In this document: positions 1 through 10,280 of the stretch, one piece after another
Layout: every line of letters starts with the position of its first letter
Numbering within the stretch: the stretch's first letter is position 1
From: Symsagittifera roscoffensis
Taxonomy: Eukaryota > Xenacoelomorpha > Acoela > Convolutidae
NCBI RefSeq assembly: GCF_963678635.1
Contig: NC_087064.1
Location: 51,848,684-51,912,683, forward strand
DNA: 64,000 nt
Reading direction: 5' to 3'
Made by a program: the position numbers and the translations under genes
The notes under the pieces: generated by a model
Databases searched by the model: none
What the model saw: the letters and a program-made list of their open reading frames with translations, nothing else
Told to the model about the DNA's origin: nothing

Positions 1-493
1 CGACGACGGCAGCGACGAGAACGAAGATATATGCGACTCTCAACGCAACAGACATGAGACGCACTTCACATGTTGTAGCAGTGATCGGAAAGTTCTCAGA
101 GAGCACCTCTGTGATGGCTATGACGACTGTCCGAGAGACAAATCAGATCAGTTTTTAGAAGCGTGCGAGCAGAACCCCACACCTTTCAAGACGGAGGCCG
201 AGCCAGGGTACTTTCATTGCCCAAAAGCGGCAACACAATACCTCTATGGAGTCTTCAACAACCAGATAAGTCGGTCACAGCTAGGAGACAACATAGTAGA
301 TTGTCTGTTCAGTCTAGACGAAACGTGCTCCTGGAAACACAACTTACAGAATTGGAGGGATCCTACAAAGTTTGATAAATATTACCTGGAATACGTTGAC
401 TTCATGAAGATGTTGCGTCAAAATCCCATATCTGCCAAATGGTACACAATGGTTTCCAAGGAACAAGCTCGCGATTTAGGTCACGAAGAACAG
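1..493 (+). CDS. Gene 1 exon 2: LDLa module and extracellular domain
   Basis: Reading from base 2, the exon opens inside an LDL-receptor class A repeat (DDGSDEN calcium-binding motif) and continues with a second, degenerate one (CDGYDDCPRDKSDQF). A cysteine/tryptophan-rich extracellular stretch follows, ending ARDLGHEEQ before CAG|GTGGTT. The window begins at the base matching the third base of a Cys codon in the paralogue's exon at 43348-42844, so the true exon start is just outside. Confidence 0.8.
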
Positions 494-2447
494 GTGGTTA
501 TAATTTTGGCGCAGAGCTGTTACATTGAGAATATGACGACTTTTTTTTATTAATTCAAGGTTTTTTATGCATTTGCCAACCATAGAGTTGCACAGAAATT
601 ATTTTTATTTCTGCTTCGAATGAAGAACACATGGCTGCATTTAGGAGCCATTGATTGATAGCAGTTGATTGTGGGAATCAAAACCCCTGCAAACACTCCT
701 ACCATTTACCGCATTATAACCTGCTGCGGTAGTAAAATTTTGATCTAGATTATTGTGTTTGGATTTAAGACTACGAAGTAGTCAAGAGAAGCTTTTCATC
801 GTGTTGAGAATTTTATTATGTTTTCAGGATCTGGTCATCAATTGTATGGCAAATGACAATCCCTGTGAGCGATATGTCGACATTAATGAAACCTACTCTC
901 AAGACTACGGAATGTGCTACACGTTCAAAATGCAGCAACCAGTTATGAATAGCGGGCGAAGCTACGGGTTGAGTTTCATATTCAACTTGGAGGTGTACGA
1001 CTCTTTGGGAATGTACACAACAACGGCTGCTCTCAAGATGTTCTTAACTCCTAATGGTAACTTAGAAGAATCCGAGTATGTTGACTGGTCTCACGAGATC
1101 AGTCTACAGCCAGGCTATGACCACTCCATCAGTGTACATCCCCAACAAATCCATAAACTCTCAGCTCCCTTCAGTAACTGCGAATACTACGGCCATGGAC
1201 CACTTTCAGCTTATCACGATAGATACGAATGTCAATTCCAATGCAACCAAAGGCGAGTTTAACTAAGCGTTAGTTGCCCACAAAAGGTAACAACCTTAAA
1301 AACTATCTTTAAACACTTAAACAATTAAGGTAAGTTTGCTAAAATTTGTTAATTTTTTTAAAAGGTAATTTACCTATAATTACCTTAACATTAAGGTAAA
1401 TTTACCATAAAACTTTCCCTAAAAATAAAAAAAGTCTAACGCATGTTGATAGTCCAAGCCCCTTTGATCTATAATTTCATTGCAGATCATTTTCAATTCC
1501 GTTTGATACTGGTTATGGTTTTATCTTGAGAAAACTTAAGCTATTACTGAAGCGTTGCAAAGAAATTACAATTTCCTATTTATTTTTTATTATAATTAGC
1601 AATTGGGAGGTGGTCAAGAAAAAGTGATATTATTAGGTTGAAACAAGAAAATTGCAGCTGTGTGGACGACTTGAGATTCCAAAACGGTCAACTATGCACT
1701 ATGGCGATGGTCAACGAACGACACTGCGTCGAGGACATCGATAAACATTTCAGTCCAAATGTTGACTGTGACTGCCCGAATGAATGCGTGAGAAAAACAT
1801 TTGAAGTCGAAATGACTCAATCAGACTGGCCGACCAACAAGTCAATTCCGAGGTTCATTAATGGGGTTTTTGAGCAGCTGCGGACATCAGCAGCAGATTT
1901 CATGGTCCAAGTTTTTGAAAAATACTGGAACGATAAAAGAGTTGGTTCTCAGGATGCGCTGAACACTATCAGATCCAATTTTGGTCAAGTAAACATCCAT
2001 TTCAAGGAGCTGTCCGAAACTATAATAAAAGAGAGACCCGTTTACGAAGTTGTGAATATTTTATCAAATATCGGAGGCCTTCTTGGATTGTATTTGGGAT
2101 TCAGCGTTCTTACAATTCTCGAAGTTGTTGACTTTGGTTTCGATTTCTTGGAATATCTCAGAATCAGAGGAAAGAAGAAAATGTTGCAGAACAATTACGC
2201 AGGAGTGAAAACTGAAAAAACAACAAATCGCGTGGAGCCCCAGTCTGAAAAACCTCCTTGCTACACTTCGAAGCTAGATTCGTGTGCAAAAAATGGCAAA
2301 AATGAATCAAATGAGTCGAAATCTATTGATTTGATCTCAATGCGCGCTCTAGTTCCCAACTCTCATTTGGCTTCTGGCCGCGAAAAAACTTCAGAACAAT
2401 CGGTCGAACGCATAGACAACGTAATCCATGATGTATTTCAAATCTAA
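1..2447 (+). CDS. Gene 1: DEG/ENaC sodium channel with LDLa modules, 3' part (exons 2-4)
   Basis: Predicted cell-surface, trimeric, amiloride-type sodium channel subunit. Three exons are visible: 1-493 (entered mid-codon at the window edge), 828-1252 and 1637-2447 (stop TAA 2445-2447). Phases join without a break: phase 0 at 493/828 and phase 2 at 1252/1637. The exons match, in order, exons 2, 3 and 4 of the paralogue on the other strand (44396-16742). The N-terminal cytosolic part, TM1 and first LDLa modules lie upstream of the window. Intron 2 (494-827) uses GT. Intron 3 (1253-1636) appears to use a GC donor, AAAG|GCGAGT, because that is the only donor that keeps the phase of the paralogue. 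There is no internal stop, so the gene looks functional. The family is clear; the ligand or gating stimulus cannot be told. Confidence 0.85.
828..1252 (+). CDS. Gene 1 exon 3: cysteine-rich extracellular domain
   Basis: Preceded by the acceptor TTTTCAG (821-827). It encodes the part of the DEG/ENaC ectodomain with the family pattern YGMCYTF, then a beta-rich region and HKLSAPFSNCEYYG. The aligned paralogue exon is 20935-20502. The exon ends CNQ plus AG, and the next two bases are GC. Reading on instead gives a stop within four codons. Confidence 0.8.
1637..2447 (+). CDS. Gene 1 exon 4: palm/TM2, selectivity filter and C-tail
   Basis: Acceptor TATTAG (1631-1636). The exon carries the conserved Cys cluster DCDCPNEC followed by a QSDWP motif, then a helical segment, then RPVYEVV and the pre-TM2/TM2 block GGLLGLYLGFSVLTILE. 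The GFS triplet is the expected G-x-S selectivity filter. The cytoplasmic tail of about 100 residues is Lys/Ser-rich and poorly conserved with the paralogue. No AATAAA was found immediately after the stop. Confidence 0.85.
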
Positions 2448-2849
2448 CACAACAAATTTCTCGGGTTTTTATTTGTCAATTATCAAAAAATGCAGCATAT
2501 GATCCTATCTGGGAATCACGAATAATGATAACAAAATAATTTACTCTTTAAGTAACGGGAATTTCTATAAATTATTTTATTTCTAATCTGATTTCTGAGC
2601 AAAATTTTTCTAGATTTTTCTAGATAGCATATCCATATACCAACAGCTATTGAAACTGCTAATGAAACAAATCGAGGTGATGGTATGGAGTGTGAGTGAT
2701 ACAAGTTTCAATTATCAGCCATATCACGTTACAGATTTTTGGGGAAAAGCTGAGGTTTTGATGACTCAAATGTTACTGAGAGCCTCGTGAGACGAAGCCA
2801 AAACCCAACAAACAGAGAACCCACCGTCACTTAAAGTTATTACCGCTAT

Positions 2850-4553
2850 GTTGATTAAAAAACCAAAGTCGTATTCCGACAATAAGCAGCTTTTATTCAG
2901 GTTTTATTCCGAGGAACTGAATCAAAAACTTAAGAGCAAAAATTGCTCCGTCTCAGAGTTCAAGGAATACACTATACAGCTTGACTCGCAGCATCAGACT
3001 TTGACTTATATCGGAAAGGGAAACCGATTCAAATGAACACACACCTTCTCAGCTTTTTAGTAGTTTACGACGGTGACGACAACAATCTGATTATGGTGTC
3101 GGAAACACTGACCATTTTCCCATTGAATATCGACAAAGATTTTTCAATTTTCAATCTCGGGAATCGCCAATCAACTGAAAATTAATGGAGATGGGCAAAA
3201 AGATCGTTCGAAGCCGTCCTTCACTATTTTTATAGACTATTTGAGTGACAGGACGAATCCATAGAGGAATTGCTTGGAGATACAAATAATGAGAAATGCA
3301 ACTACAGTGCTGATTTAAATTATCCGGACAAAACGAACAAAACTTGAAATTTCAAACGCGTTTTTCTCAAATTGGGTTAAGATTAGACAAAAATTGAAGA
3401 GAACAAAAGTTGCTTAGAATTTCATCAGAATTAATATGGTGCCATTTTTTCCCCGAAATTCTCAACAAAAATTTTACCCCAAAAATGGGTCATTTTGGCT
3501 TTTTTCAATTAATCAAGAATTACGCTGAAACTACTGTGTTAAAGGATGAGAAAATTATATCACAGGAAGCGTCTCACGCAGTTCAACAAAGTTTCGGTTA
3601 AATCTCCAAAAACCAGTATAAGAGAAAAAGTTTTCACTTGATAGTCAATAAATGTGATTTTTACTATATAAAACCCAGAATCTCTGTTTAAAAATAAATT
3701 TTAAACAATTTGCGCCAATTTTTGGAGATTTAACCCCTCTAAAACTTTGTTGAACTGCGTGAGACGCTTCCTGTGATATAATTTTCTCATCCTTTAACAC
3801 AGTAGTTTCAGCGTAATTCTTGATTAATTGAAAAAAGCCAAAATGACCCATTTTTGGGGTAAAATTTTTGTTGAGAATTTCGGGGGGAAAATGGCACCAT
3901 ATTAATTCTGGTGAAATTCTAAGCAACTTTTGTTCTCTTCAATTTTAGTCTAATCTTAACCCAACTTGAGAAAAACGCGTTTGAAAATTCAACTTTTGTT
4001 CGTTTCGTCCGGATAATTTAAATCAGCACTGTATAACAATAGACTGAAAAACGGGTTTCTGCAACCAAAAAGAGGAGAATTAATTTTAAAAAAGATTAGA
4101 TCGCTCTGGTTGAGTTTATCGACAAACCAAAGCAATTAAAAAGTACAATGACAAAGACAAGTTTTTCGATAACACGCCCGTACGAGTTTGGCGCCAGAAG
4201 ATGGTTTTGAAAAATTTAAACAGCGACTGAACTCAAGTAACTCACTAACGAAAAGCATTTTCACCAACTATAACTTGACCTCAAGTACAGAATCTGGCCA
4301 TACGTAATTTTCAGGAATTTTGTATGAGCACTGAAATCTCTCAAACAACATTTCATCCTAGCAGTTGGTAAAACTGGATTACATTTATAGTTTTCTCCAA
4401 CAAATATGAGGCCACCTTAAACTCAAATCCACTTTTGACACCGTGTGCAATACTATTAGCGCTGCCCTCGCTCTACTTTTGTGATTTTCTTTTGGACGGA
4501 TGACCACCAAAAAGGCTTCCGAGATCAAAATAAAACAAACTGTCTTTGCTTCG
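2850..4553. repeat. Host tandem-duplication unit X (interrupted)
   Basis: Sequence 2850-3304 and 4032-4553, continuing after element A at 14169-14590, matches 14868-16600 in the same order and orientation. Shared landmarks are the tract ending CCATAGAGGAATTGC (about 3257 and 15237), the tract GGGTTTCTGCAACC (4054) against GGGTTGCTGCAACT (15378), and TAGCATCAACAACATCAAC (14359) against TAGCATCAACAAAATCAAC (16421). The short ORF at 2848-3036 lies inside it. Its counterpart at about 14930 does not keep that frame, so I do not call it a gene. Confidence 0.6.
3305..4031. mobile_element. Foldback MITE copy 1 (CAGTGCTG-ended, 727 bp)
   Basis: Near-perfect inverted repeat. The left end CAGTGCTGATTTAAATTA is answered by its reverse complement at 4014-4031, and both ends are flanked by TA (3303-3304, 4032-4033). 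The two arms are each roughly 300 bp around a unique AT-rich centre. The same 60-residue ORF is therefore readable on both strands (3410-3601 + and 3926-3720 -); this is a mirror artefact, not a gene. The CAGT terminus with TA target is the Tc1/mariner style. There is no transposase inside, so it is non-autonomous. Confidence 0.85.
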
Positions 4554-4558
4554 CCCCA
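4554..4558. repeat. Target-site duplication of element A (left), CCCCA
   Basis: The bases CCCCA immediately precede the 5' LTR and recur at 14164-14168 immediately after the 3' LTR. A perfect 5-bp duplication is the size usual for Ty3/Gypsy integration and fixes both element boundaries. Confidence 0.9.
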
Positions 4559-4899
4559 TGTAAAATGAGTTATTTGATGTTGACCGTTTAACCTTTGAGT
4601 TATACTTAGTTGTGACCTTTTACCATACCAATTTTAAAAAAACACCTACCAAAAGCGCAACGGCTTTTGGTAGATTTGGAGTTTGTTCACTATCAATTTC
4701 GATATGCAAAAAATCATCTGAAACCAATTCAACCTTTTTAACATCTCTTACCTTAGTTAGATACCACAGTCTTTTATTTAGTCTTAGATAAAAGCCTACA
4801 ACCACCTTGTAGGAATCTTAAACAACCTCGTCTTAAACTAGTCTTAGTTTAAGTTATACAGTCTTATTCAACCCAACGTTTTATCCTAATTTTTTAACA
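4559..4899 (+). repeat. Element A 5' LTR (341 bp)
   Basis: Starts TGTAAAATGAG and ends TTTTTTAACA (TG...CA). It contains two strong hairpins: 4647-4672, with a 10-bp stem TACCAAAAGC and a 6-base loop, and 4832-4853, with a 9-bp stem CTTAAACTA and a 4-base loop. The undisturbed TATACTTAG at 4606-4614 is the empty site for the MITE found in the 3' LTR. Confidence 0.92.
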
Positions 4900-5816
4900 T
4901 GGCGCAGTCAAACGAGTCGAACCTACGAGGACTAGAGTTTTTTTGGAACAACTCATCGAATGAAAATCAACACGATTGGGAAAGGTGGTCAGAAAAATTT
5001 TAACTAACAATTATCGCGAAGGATTCCGTAGACATCGAAGATGTAATCAACCCACCGGTAAGAACTGAACTAGTTTACCCCATGGCAGAACCACCGGACC
5101 CGTCCAATGATCAAGCCCGTCGGGCCGAAAAAGAAGAACACCACCGAATAGCTATACCAAACTACAACGAAGAATTGAGAAGGAGAAGGGCAGAAGACAA
5201 CGCAAAATTCAACGGACTTCAAATCGGAGATATTGACAAGAAATTAAAATCACAGTTATACCTAGCACTCGGAAAAGAAGGACAGAAATGCTTTTCACAT
5301 GAAAATCCTGGTAAAAGAATTTTGGGCATTAATTTTGCCGAATTCTGGGAATAACTCAAAACTACCTTTACGGTCACTACAAATCTAACATAGGAAAGTC
5401 TTAAATTTTTTGGCCGAAGACAGAAAGAGCATGAGTCTTGAGAAAAATTCCACGAAACACTTTCCGAATTGGAAAAAAACTGCAAACTGGGGGAACTCGA
5501 GTCAGAATTAGTCAGAGACATTTTCATCACAAATATGCGAAACGTCGAGATCCAAAAGAAACTATGTATAGAATACTTGACCCCAGAAAATGTACTATCT
5601 TATGTATTAGTTCACGAGAAATGCACTAAAATCCATCAACAGTACCTAAAACTCCCAACCTATAACGCGGTACAGAGACCTCAATACGTAAAGAATGAAC
5701 CAACCCTAAACATTGTCGAAACCAACAAGTGCCGCAACTGTGGCCAGCAGTTCAAAAAATGGACACTTAACTACATGCCCGGCCAGAGACAAAAATTGCA
5801 ATACGTGCGAACGTAA
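4899..5816 (+). pseudogene. Element A gag (disrupted)
   Basis: ATG at 4899-4901 opens MAQSNESN and a gag-like W-x2-W stretch (DWERWSEKF), then meets TAA at 5007-5009. The frame continues after it with a charged region at 5082-5351 and further stops near 5352, 5388 and 5433, then a helical segment 5469-5700 and a first zinc knuckle CRNCG near 5730. A frameshift at the A-run near 5753 moves the end of the knuckle and a second, intact knuckle (CNTCERKGHFAKHC, about 5798-5839) into the pol frame. Nucleocapsid role is inferred from the knuckles. Confidence 0.75.
4900..4917 (+). promoter_or_regulatory. Element A primer-binding site
   Basis: TGGCGCAGTCAAACGAGT directly abuts the LTR. It begins with TGG, the complement of a tRNA CCA end. 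I cannot name the tRNA from memory. The gag start codon (4899-4901) overlaps it, so the PBS is also coding sequence. Confidence 0.65.
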
Positions 5817-7482
5817 AGGTCACTTTGCTAAACATTGCAGGAGTTCAGCAAGGACACAAACAAACATTTTTGAACAAAATCAAGTACCCCAGGAAAACGA
5901 AAATACCCGGGCTAACACGCAAGAAAATCCCGGATTTACAGCCAACTTGGACGACTTCCTAGTTCTAGCGGTAGACACGGACAGCCAATTAAATGCAGTA
6001 GAAGACAAGATAGAACGTGGAGTGAGAACTGTATTTAACCACGAAGGACTAGAATTAAAGAAGACGTTGAAAGTATCTTTGGGAAATTTCAACCCTTACT
6101 GTACTGAAATCCAGATTGACTCAGCAAGCCCAGTTTCATTCATGAAAAAAGACCTACTACATGAACTGAAGATACGAGATAGATTTTTAAAGTTAGAACC
6201 TGTGGATGAAATAACAAAGAAGGCGTATCAAGGCTTCGGCAGCACAGTCAACATTATTGGAAGAGTTCGAGTGAGACTTCGATCGAAGGGCTGGGATGCT
6301 AGCGATCAGAAATTTTTCATCACCGAAGGAGCAGAAAGAAATCTCCTCGGAAACGATATATTACCGAATCTGGGAATAGTAGTACTCCAGAAACAACCTC
6401 CACCCAACGGGTCAGAGTCTCGGAAAATTCAGAAAGGATCACCCATCGGGATAGACGTTAATCAAATAAGATTTGCATCGGATAGAAAACAAGACCAAAA
6501 CCAAGAGACACCTTCACAAAGTGAGTTTAAAACATACATATCAAGACAATTTTCAGGCCTCATAAAAAGAACCGGGAGATCAAAGAATTTTATAGTTAAT
6601 ACTTATAATAACGAACCATTAAAGCCGATACAGGTAAAGGGAAAACGCATTCCGATCCACCTTCTCCCTAAAGTCAAATCATGTATCTACCAACTACTAA
6701 GAGACGGGCGCATTGAAAAATTGTCTAGATACTCTGAAGATTGTTTCATCTCCCCTATCGTAATTACAGCTAAAAAGGACGGATCAATTAAGTTAGCACT
6801 AAACTCGAAACTATTGAACAAACAGATATTCCGTAATAGATATCAAATAATGCCGAACCTATTTGAACTAATTGATAACGTAGCAGTAACGATTAGCGGT
6901 CACGACGAAAGAAACATTTGGTTCTCATCGATTGATCTAAAATACGCATATAGCCAAATACCGCTCTCAAAAAAGGCAAGTAACCAATGTACTTTTAAAA
7001 TCGTGGGGGGAGAAGTAACGGGCTCCTACCGTTTTAAAACTGGATTTTATGGGCTAGGCGATATGCCTAATGAATTTCAACGTATAATGGACCGTCTGAC
7101 GGAAAAATTACCAAATACCCATTGTTATCTCGACGACATCTTAATCGCCACCGTGGGTAGCGAGGATGAACACAAAAAGCTAGTTATTAACGTTTTAAAA
7201 ACGTTAGACGACGAGGGATTAGCCATAAAATGGGAAAAATGCATATTCTTGACTCACAACATAGAATGGTTGGGATTTAAAATCGATGCAAAAGGGAGGA
7301 CACCATTAATACGCAAATCGGACGCAATCAGAAACCTGAAAGAACCAAAGTGTATAAAAGATATAAGATCACTAATGGGATCGATTAATCAGTTCAACAT
7401 GTTTATACCAAACTTAGCGTCCTTATCAGCACCATTTAGAGAACTGATGCAGAAAAATAAACCATTTAAATGGTCCATTTAA
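5713..7482 (+). CDS. pol: Element A protease and reverse transcriptase (pol N-terminal part)
   Basis: An open 589-codon frame. After the second zinc knuckle comes a linker, then the aspartic-protease motif as IDSAS at about residue 136; the canonical form is D-S/T-G-A, so the glycine is lost. A RT domain follows: the fingers/palm are recognisable by FSSIDLKYAYSQIPL, GLGDMPNEFQ and the catalytic CYLDDIL at about residues 470-476, then IEWLGFKID and the thumb/connection ending PFRELMQKNKPFKWS. The frame ends at a 13-bp direct repeat (CCATTTAAATGGT twice, 7461-7486), after which RNaseH is in another frame. The altered protease motif suggests this copy cannot mature Gag. Confidence 0.88.
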   Translation: MSKPTSAATVASSSKNGHLTTCPARDKNCNTCERKGHFAKHCRSSARTQTNIFEQNQVPQENENTRANTQENPGFTANLDDFLVLAVDTDSQLNAVEDKIERGVRTVFNHEGLELKKTLKVSLGNFNPYCTEIQIDSASPVSFMKKDLLHELKIRDRFLKLEPVDEITKKAYQGFGSTVNIIGRVRVRLRSKGWDASDQKFFITEGAERNLLGNDILPNLGIVVLQKQPPPNGSESRKIQKGSPIGIDVNQIRFASDRKQDQNQETPSQSEFKTYISRQFSGLIKRTGRSKNFIVNTYNNEPLKPIQVKGKRIPIHLLPKVKSCIYQLLRDGRIEKLSRYSEDCFISPIVITAKKDGSIKLALNSKLLNKQIFRNRYQIMPNLFELIDNVAVTISGHDERNIWFSSIDLKYAYSQIPLSKKASNQCTFKIVGGEVTGSYRFKTGFYGLGDMPNEFQRIMDRLTEKLPNTHCYLDDILIATVGSEDEHKKLVINVLKTLDDEGLAIKWEKCIFLTHNIEWLGFKIDAKGRTPLIRKSDAIRNLKEPKCIKDIRSLMGSINQFNMFIPNLASLSAPFRELMQKNKPFKWSI

Positions 7483-8848
7483 ATGGTCCACTGTGTTGCA
7501 TTAAGAAAGAAATTTGCAACACAGTAACGAACCATCATTTCGATGTAAAACTGAACACCCGAGTGAAATGCGATGCCTCACATTTAGGATTGGGCAAGTC
7601 CATCGAACCAGACCATCGGGGGAATTGGAAGACGGTAGCGTTCGCAAGCAGATTTTTGAACATAGCCGAGTTGAATTACAGTACCAACGAACTTGAATTG
7701 TTAGGGCTAGTGTGGGCATTAGACCATTTTAAAAACTATCTATTGGGTAAAGAATTCTCAATTTTAACAGACCACAAAGCCTTAATAGGAGCACTGAGAG
7801 ATGAAAAATATACTAAAACGGCTCAATCACGTCTCACCCGTTGGGCGGACAAATTACTGCCATTCGACTTTACTGTCCAACATTTACCGGGTAAAGATAT
7901 GGGGTTTGTTGATTATCTATCTCGACACCCATCGGGTGAACCCGTACCAGTTTCTCTTGACGACGAAAAATTCGTTATCGCATCGGTAAATCATATAAGT
8001 ACACTCCCAGGTTTCGATCATTTGATGCCGAGAAATTCGTGGTCGCAAATAAGAAATAAATTCTCCCAACATTTCCTAGCACATGACGTCACTTACTGCA
8101 ATACGATTGGCCAGTCGACAGATCATATGACCAGTCAAGAAAAAGAACGTGAGAATCGAATCGCTAACGCCGCTGAAATTTTCCAAGCTATAGCTAACTA
8201 TTTTAACAATTCAGTGTGCCAAAATTCTCACTCGCGTACAGAAGAGTGTGACTCAGCCTGCAAAATCAACGACTTTTCGACAAATTTTAAAATAATGAAA
8301 GATATGGCTGAAAAATTAGAATCTACTGAACAACAAGACTATTCTACAAATGAAAATATGGATACTTTAACACCAAGTACCAGTAACCCGTCGGAGAATC
8401 CCGTAAAAAGATCACCTATTAAGAAAAAAACAGTTAACATTTTCCCTTTCTCTTGGCCAGAAATATTTGATTCAAAATTTATGTCATTATTATCAAAACA
8501 AGACCTTGTACTGAAAAAGATAATCAAAGCAATTGAGGAAGACCGCAAACAAGACATTTTACAATTGGGAAATTACTATAAATCGTACTTAAATAACCTA
8601 CACGTTAGCGGAGGATGTCTTTATCTAGACAATCGACTAGTTATTCCAGCTTGCTTAAGATCGACAATGCTCCACCGATTACACGAGGCTCACCCAGACC
8701 AGTTTGCAATGAAGAGTCTGGCAACTCAATACATCTGGTGTCCAAAAATCTTTCGTGAAATCCAAGTCCACGGCAAAAATTGTATCGAGTGCGTTAAAGC
8801 AGGTAAAAACTTTAAACCTCTTTCAAATCATAATACCTTAAGAAAACT
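7435..8848 (+). pseudogene. Element A RNaseH and integrase zinc-binding region, tandem unit 1
   Basis: Open frame from 7470: RNaseH begins KCDASHLGLG, with ELNYSTNELELL and a TDHKAL motif, then the tether LPGKDMGFVDYLSRHP. A low-complexity linker follows, then the HHCC integrase zinc region (HEAHPD...NCIECVKAG). Unit 1 reads YIWCP where unit 2 reads YIWWP. The unit ends in a 19-bp filler (8849-8867) and restarts at RT-end sequence, so this unit no longer leads into the integrase core. Confidence 0.85.
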
Positions 8849-8867
8849 TTATACCTTAAGAAAACAG

Positions 8868-10280
8868 TTTAGAGAACTGATGCAGAAAAATAAACCATTT
8901 AAATGGTCCATTTAAATGGTCCACTGTGTTGCTTTAAGAAAGAAATTTGCAACACAGTAACGAACCATCATTTCGATGTAAAACTGAACACCCGAGTGAA
9001 ATGCGATGCCTCACATTTAGGATTGGGCGCGTCCATCGAACCAGACCATCGGGGGAATTGGAAGACGGTAGCGTTCGCAAGCAGATTTTTGAACATAGCC
9101 GAGTTAAATTACAGTACCAACAAACTTGAATTGTTAGGGCTAGTGTGGGCATTAGACCATTTTGAAAACTATCTATTGGGCAGACAATTATCAATTTTAA
9201 CAGACCACAAAGCCTTAATAGGAGCACTGAGAGATGAAAAATATACTAAAACGGCTCAATCACGTCTCACCCGTTGGGCGGACAAATTACTGCCATTCGA
9301 CTTTACTGTCCAACATTTACCGGGTAAAGATATAGGGTTTGTTGATTATCTATCTCGACACCCATCGGGTGAACCCGTACCAGTTTCTCTTGACGACGAA
9401 AAATTCGTTATCGCATCGGTAAATCATATAAGTACACTCCCAGATTTCGATCATTTGATGCCGAGAAATTCGTGTCGCAAATAAGAAATAAATTCTCCCA
9501 ACATTTCCTAGCACATGACGTCACTTACTGCAATACGATTGGCCAGTCGACAGATCATATGACCAGTCAAGAAAAAGAACGTGAGAATCGAATCGCTAAC
9601 GCCGCTGAAATTTTCCAAGCTATAGCTAACTATTCTAACAATTCAGTGTGCCAAAATTCTCACTCGCGTACAGAAGAGTGTGACTCAGCCTGCAAAATCA
9701 ACGACTTTTCGACAAATTTTAAAATGATGAAAGATATGGCTGAAAAATTAGAACCTACTGAACAACAAGACTATTCTACAAATGAAAATATGGATACTTT
9801 AACACCAAGTACCAGTAACCCGTCGGAGAATCCCGTAAAAAGATCACCTATTAAGAAAAAAACAGTTAACATTATCCCTTTCTCTTGGCCAGAAATATTT
9901 AATTCAAAATTTATGTCATTATTATCAAAACAAGATCTTGTACTGAAAAACATAATCAAAGCAATTGAGGAAGACCGCAAACAAGACATTTTACAATTGG
10001 GAAATTACTATAAATCGTACTTAAATAACCTACACGTTAGCGGAGGATGTCTTTATCTAGACAATCGACTAGTTATTCCAGCTTGCTTAGGATCGACAAT
10101 GCTCCACCGATTACACGAGGCTCACCCAGACCAGTTTGCAATGAAGAGTCTGGCAACTCAATACATCTGGTGGCCAAAAATCTTTCGTGAAATCCAAGTC
10201 CACGGCAAAAATTGTATCGAGTGCGTTAAAGCAGGTAAAAACTTTAAACCTCTTTCAAATCATAATACCTTAAGAAAACT
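8868..10280 (+). pseudogene. Element A RNaseH and integrase zinc-binding region, tandem unit 2
   Basis: Direct repeat of 7435-8848 with roughly 22 differences over 1413 bp. It re-enters at TTTAGAGAACTGATGC, the last codons of RT, and again covers RNaseH (8903-9484) and the zinc region (9472-10280). One base is missing relative to unit 1 at about 9473 (GTGTCGC against GTGGTCGC), which breaks the frame. This is the unit contiguous with the integrase core and retains the conserved YIWWP. Confidence 0.85.

Noticed and set aside
2848-3036. 62-codon ORF with protein-like composition downstream of gene 1.
   Set aside because: Its duplicate at about 14860-14990 has indels that break the frame, so no coding constraint is visible.
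3410-3926. Identical 60-90 codon ORFs on both strands, also at 13288-13726, looking like conserved small proteins.
   Set aside because: They are the two arms of foldback MITEs; inverted-repeat arms necessarily encode the same frame on both strands.
7501-9227. Minus-strand ORFs of 70-97 codons inside element A and many similar ones in element B.
   Set aside because: Shadows of RNaseH and other pol frames; they repeat exactly with the tandem duplication.
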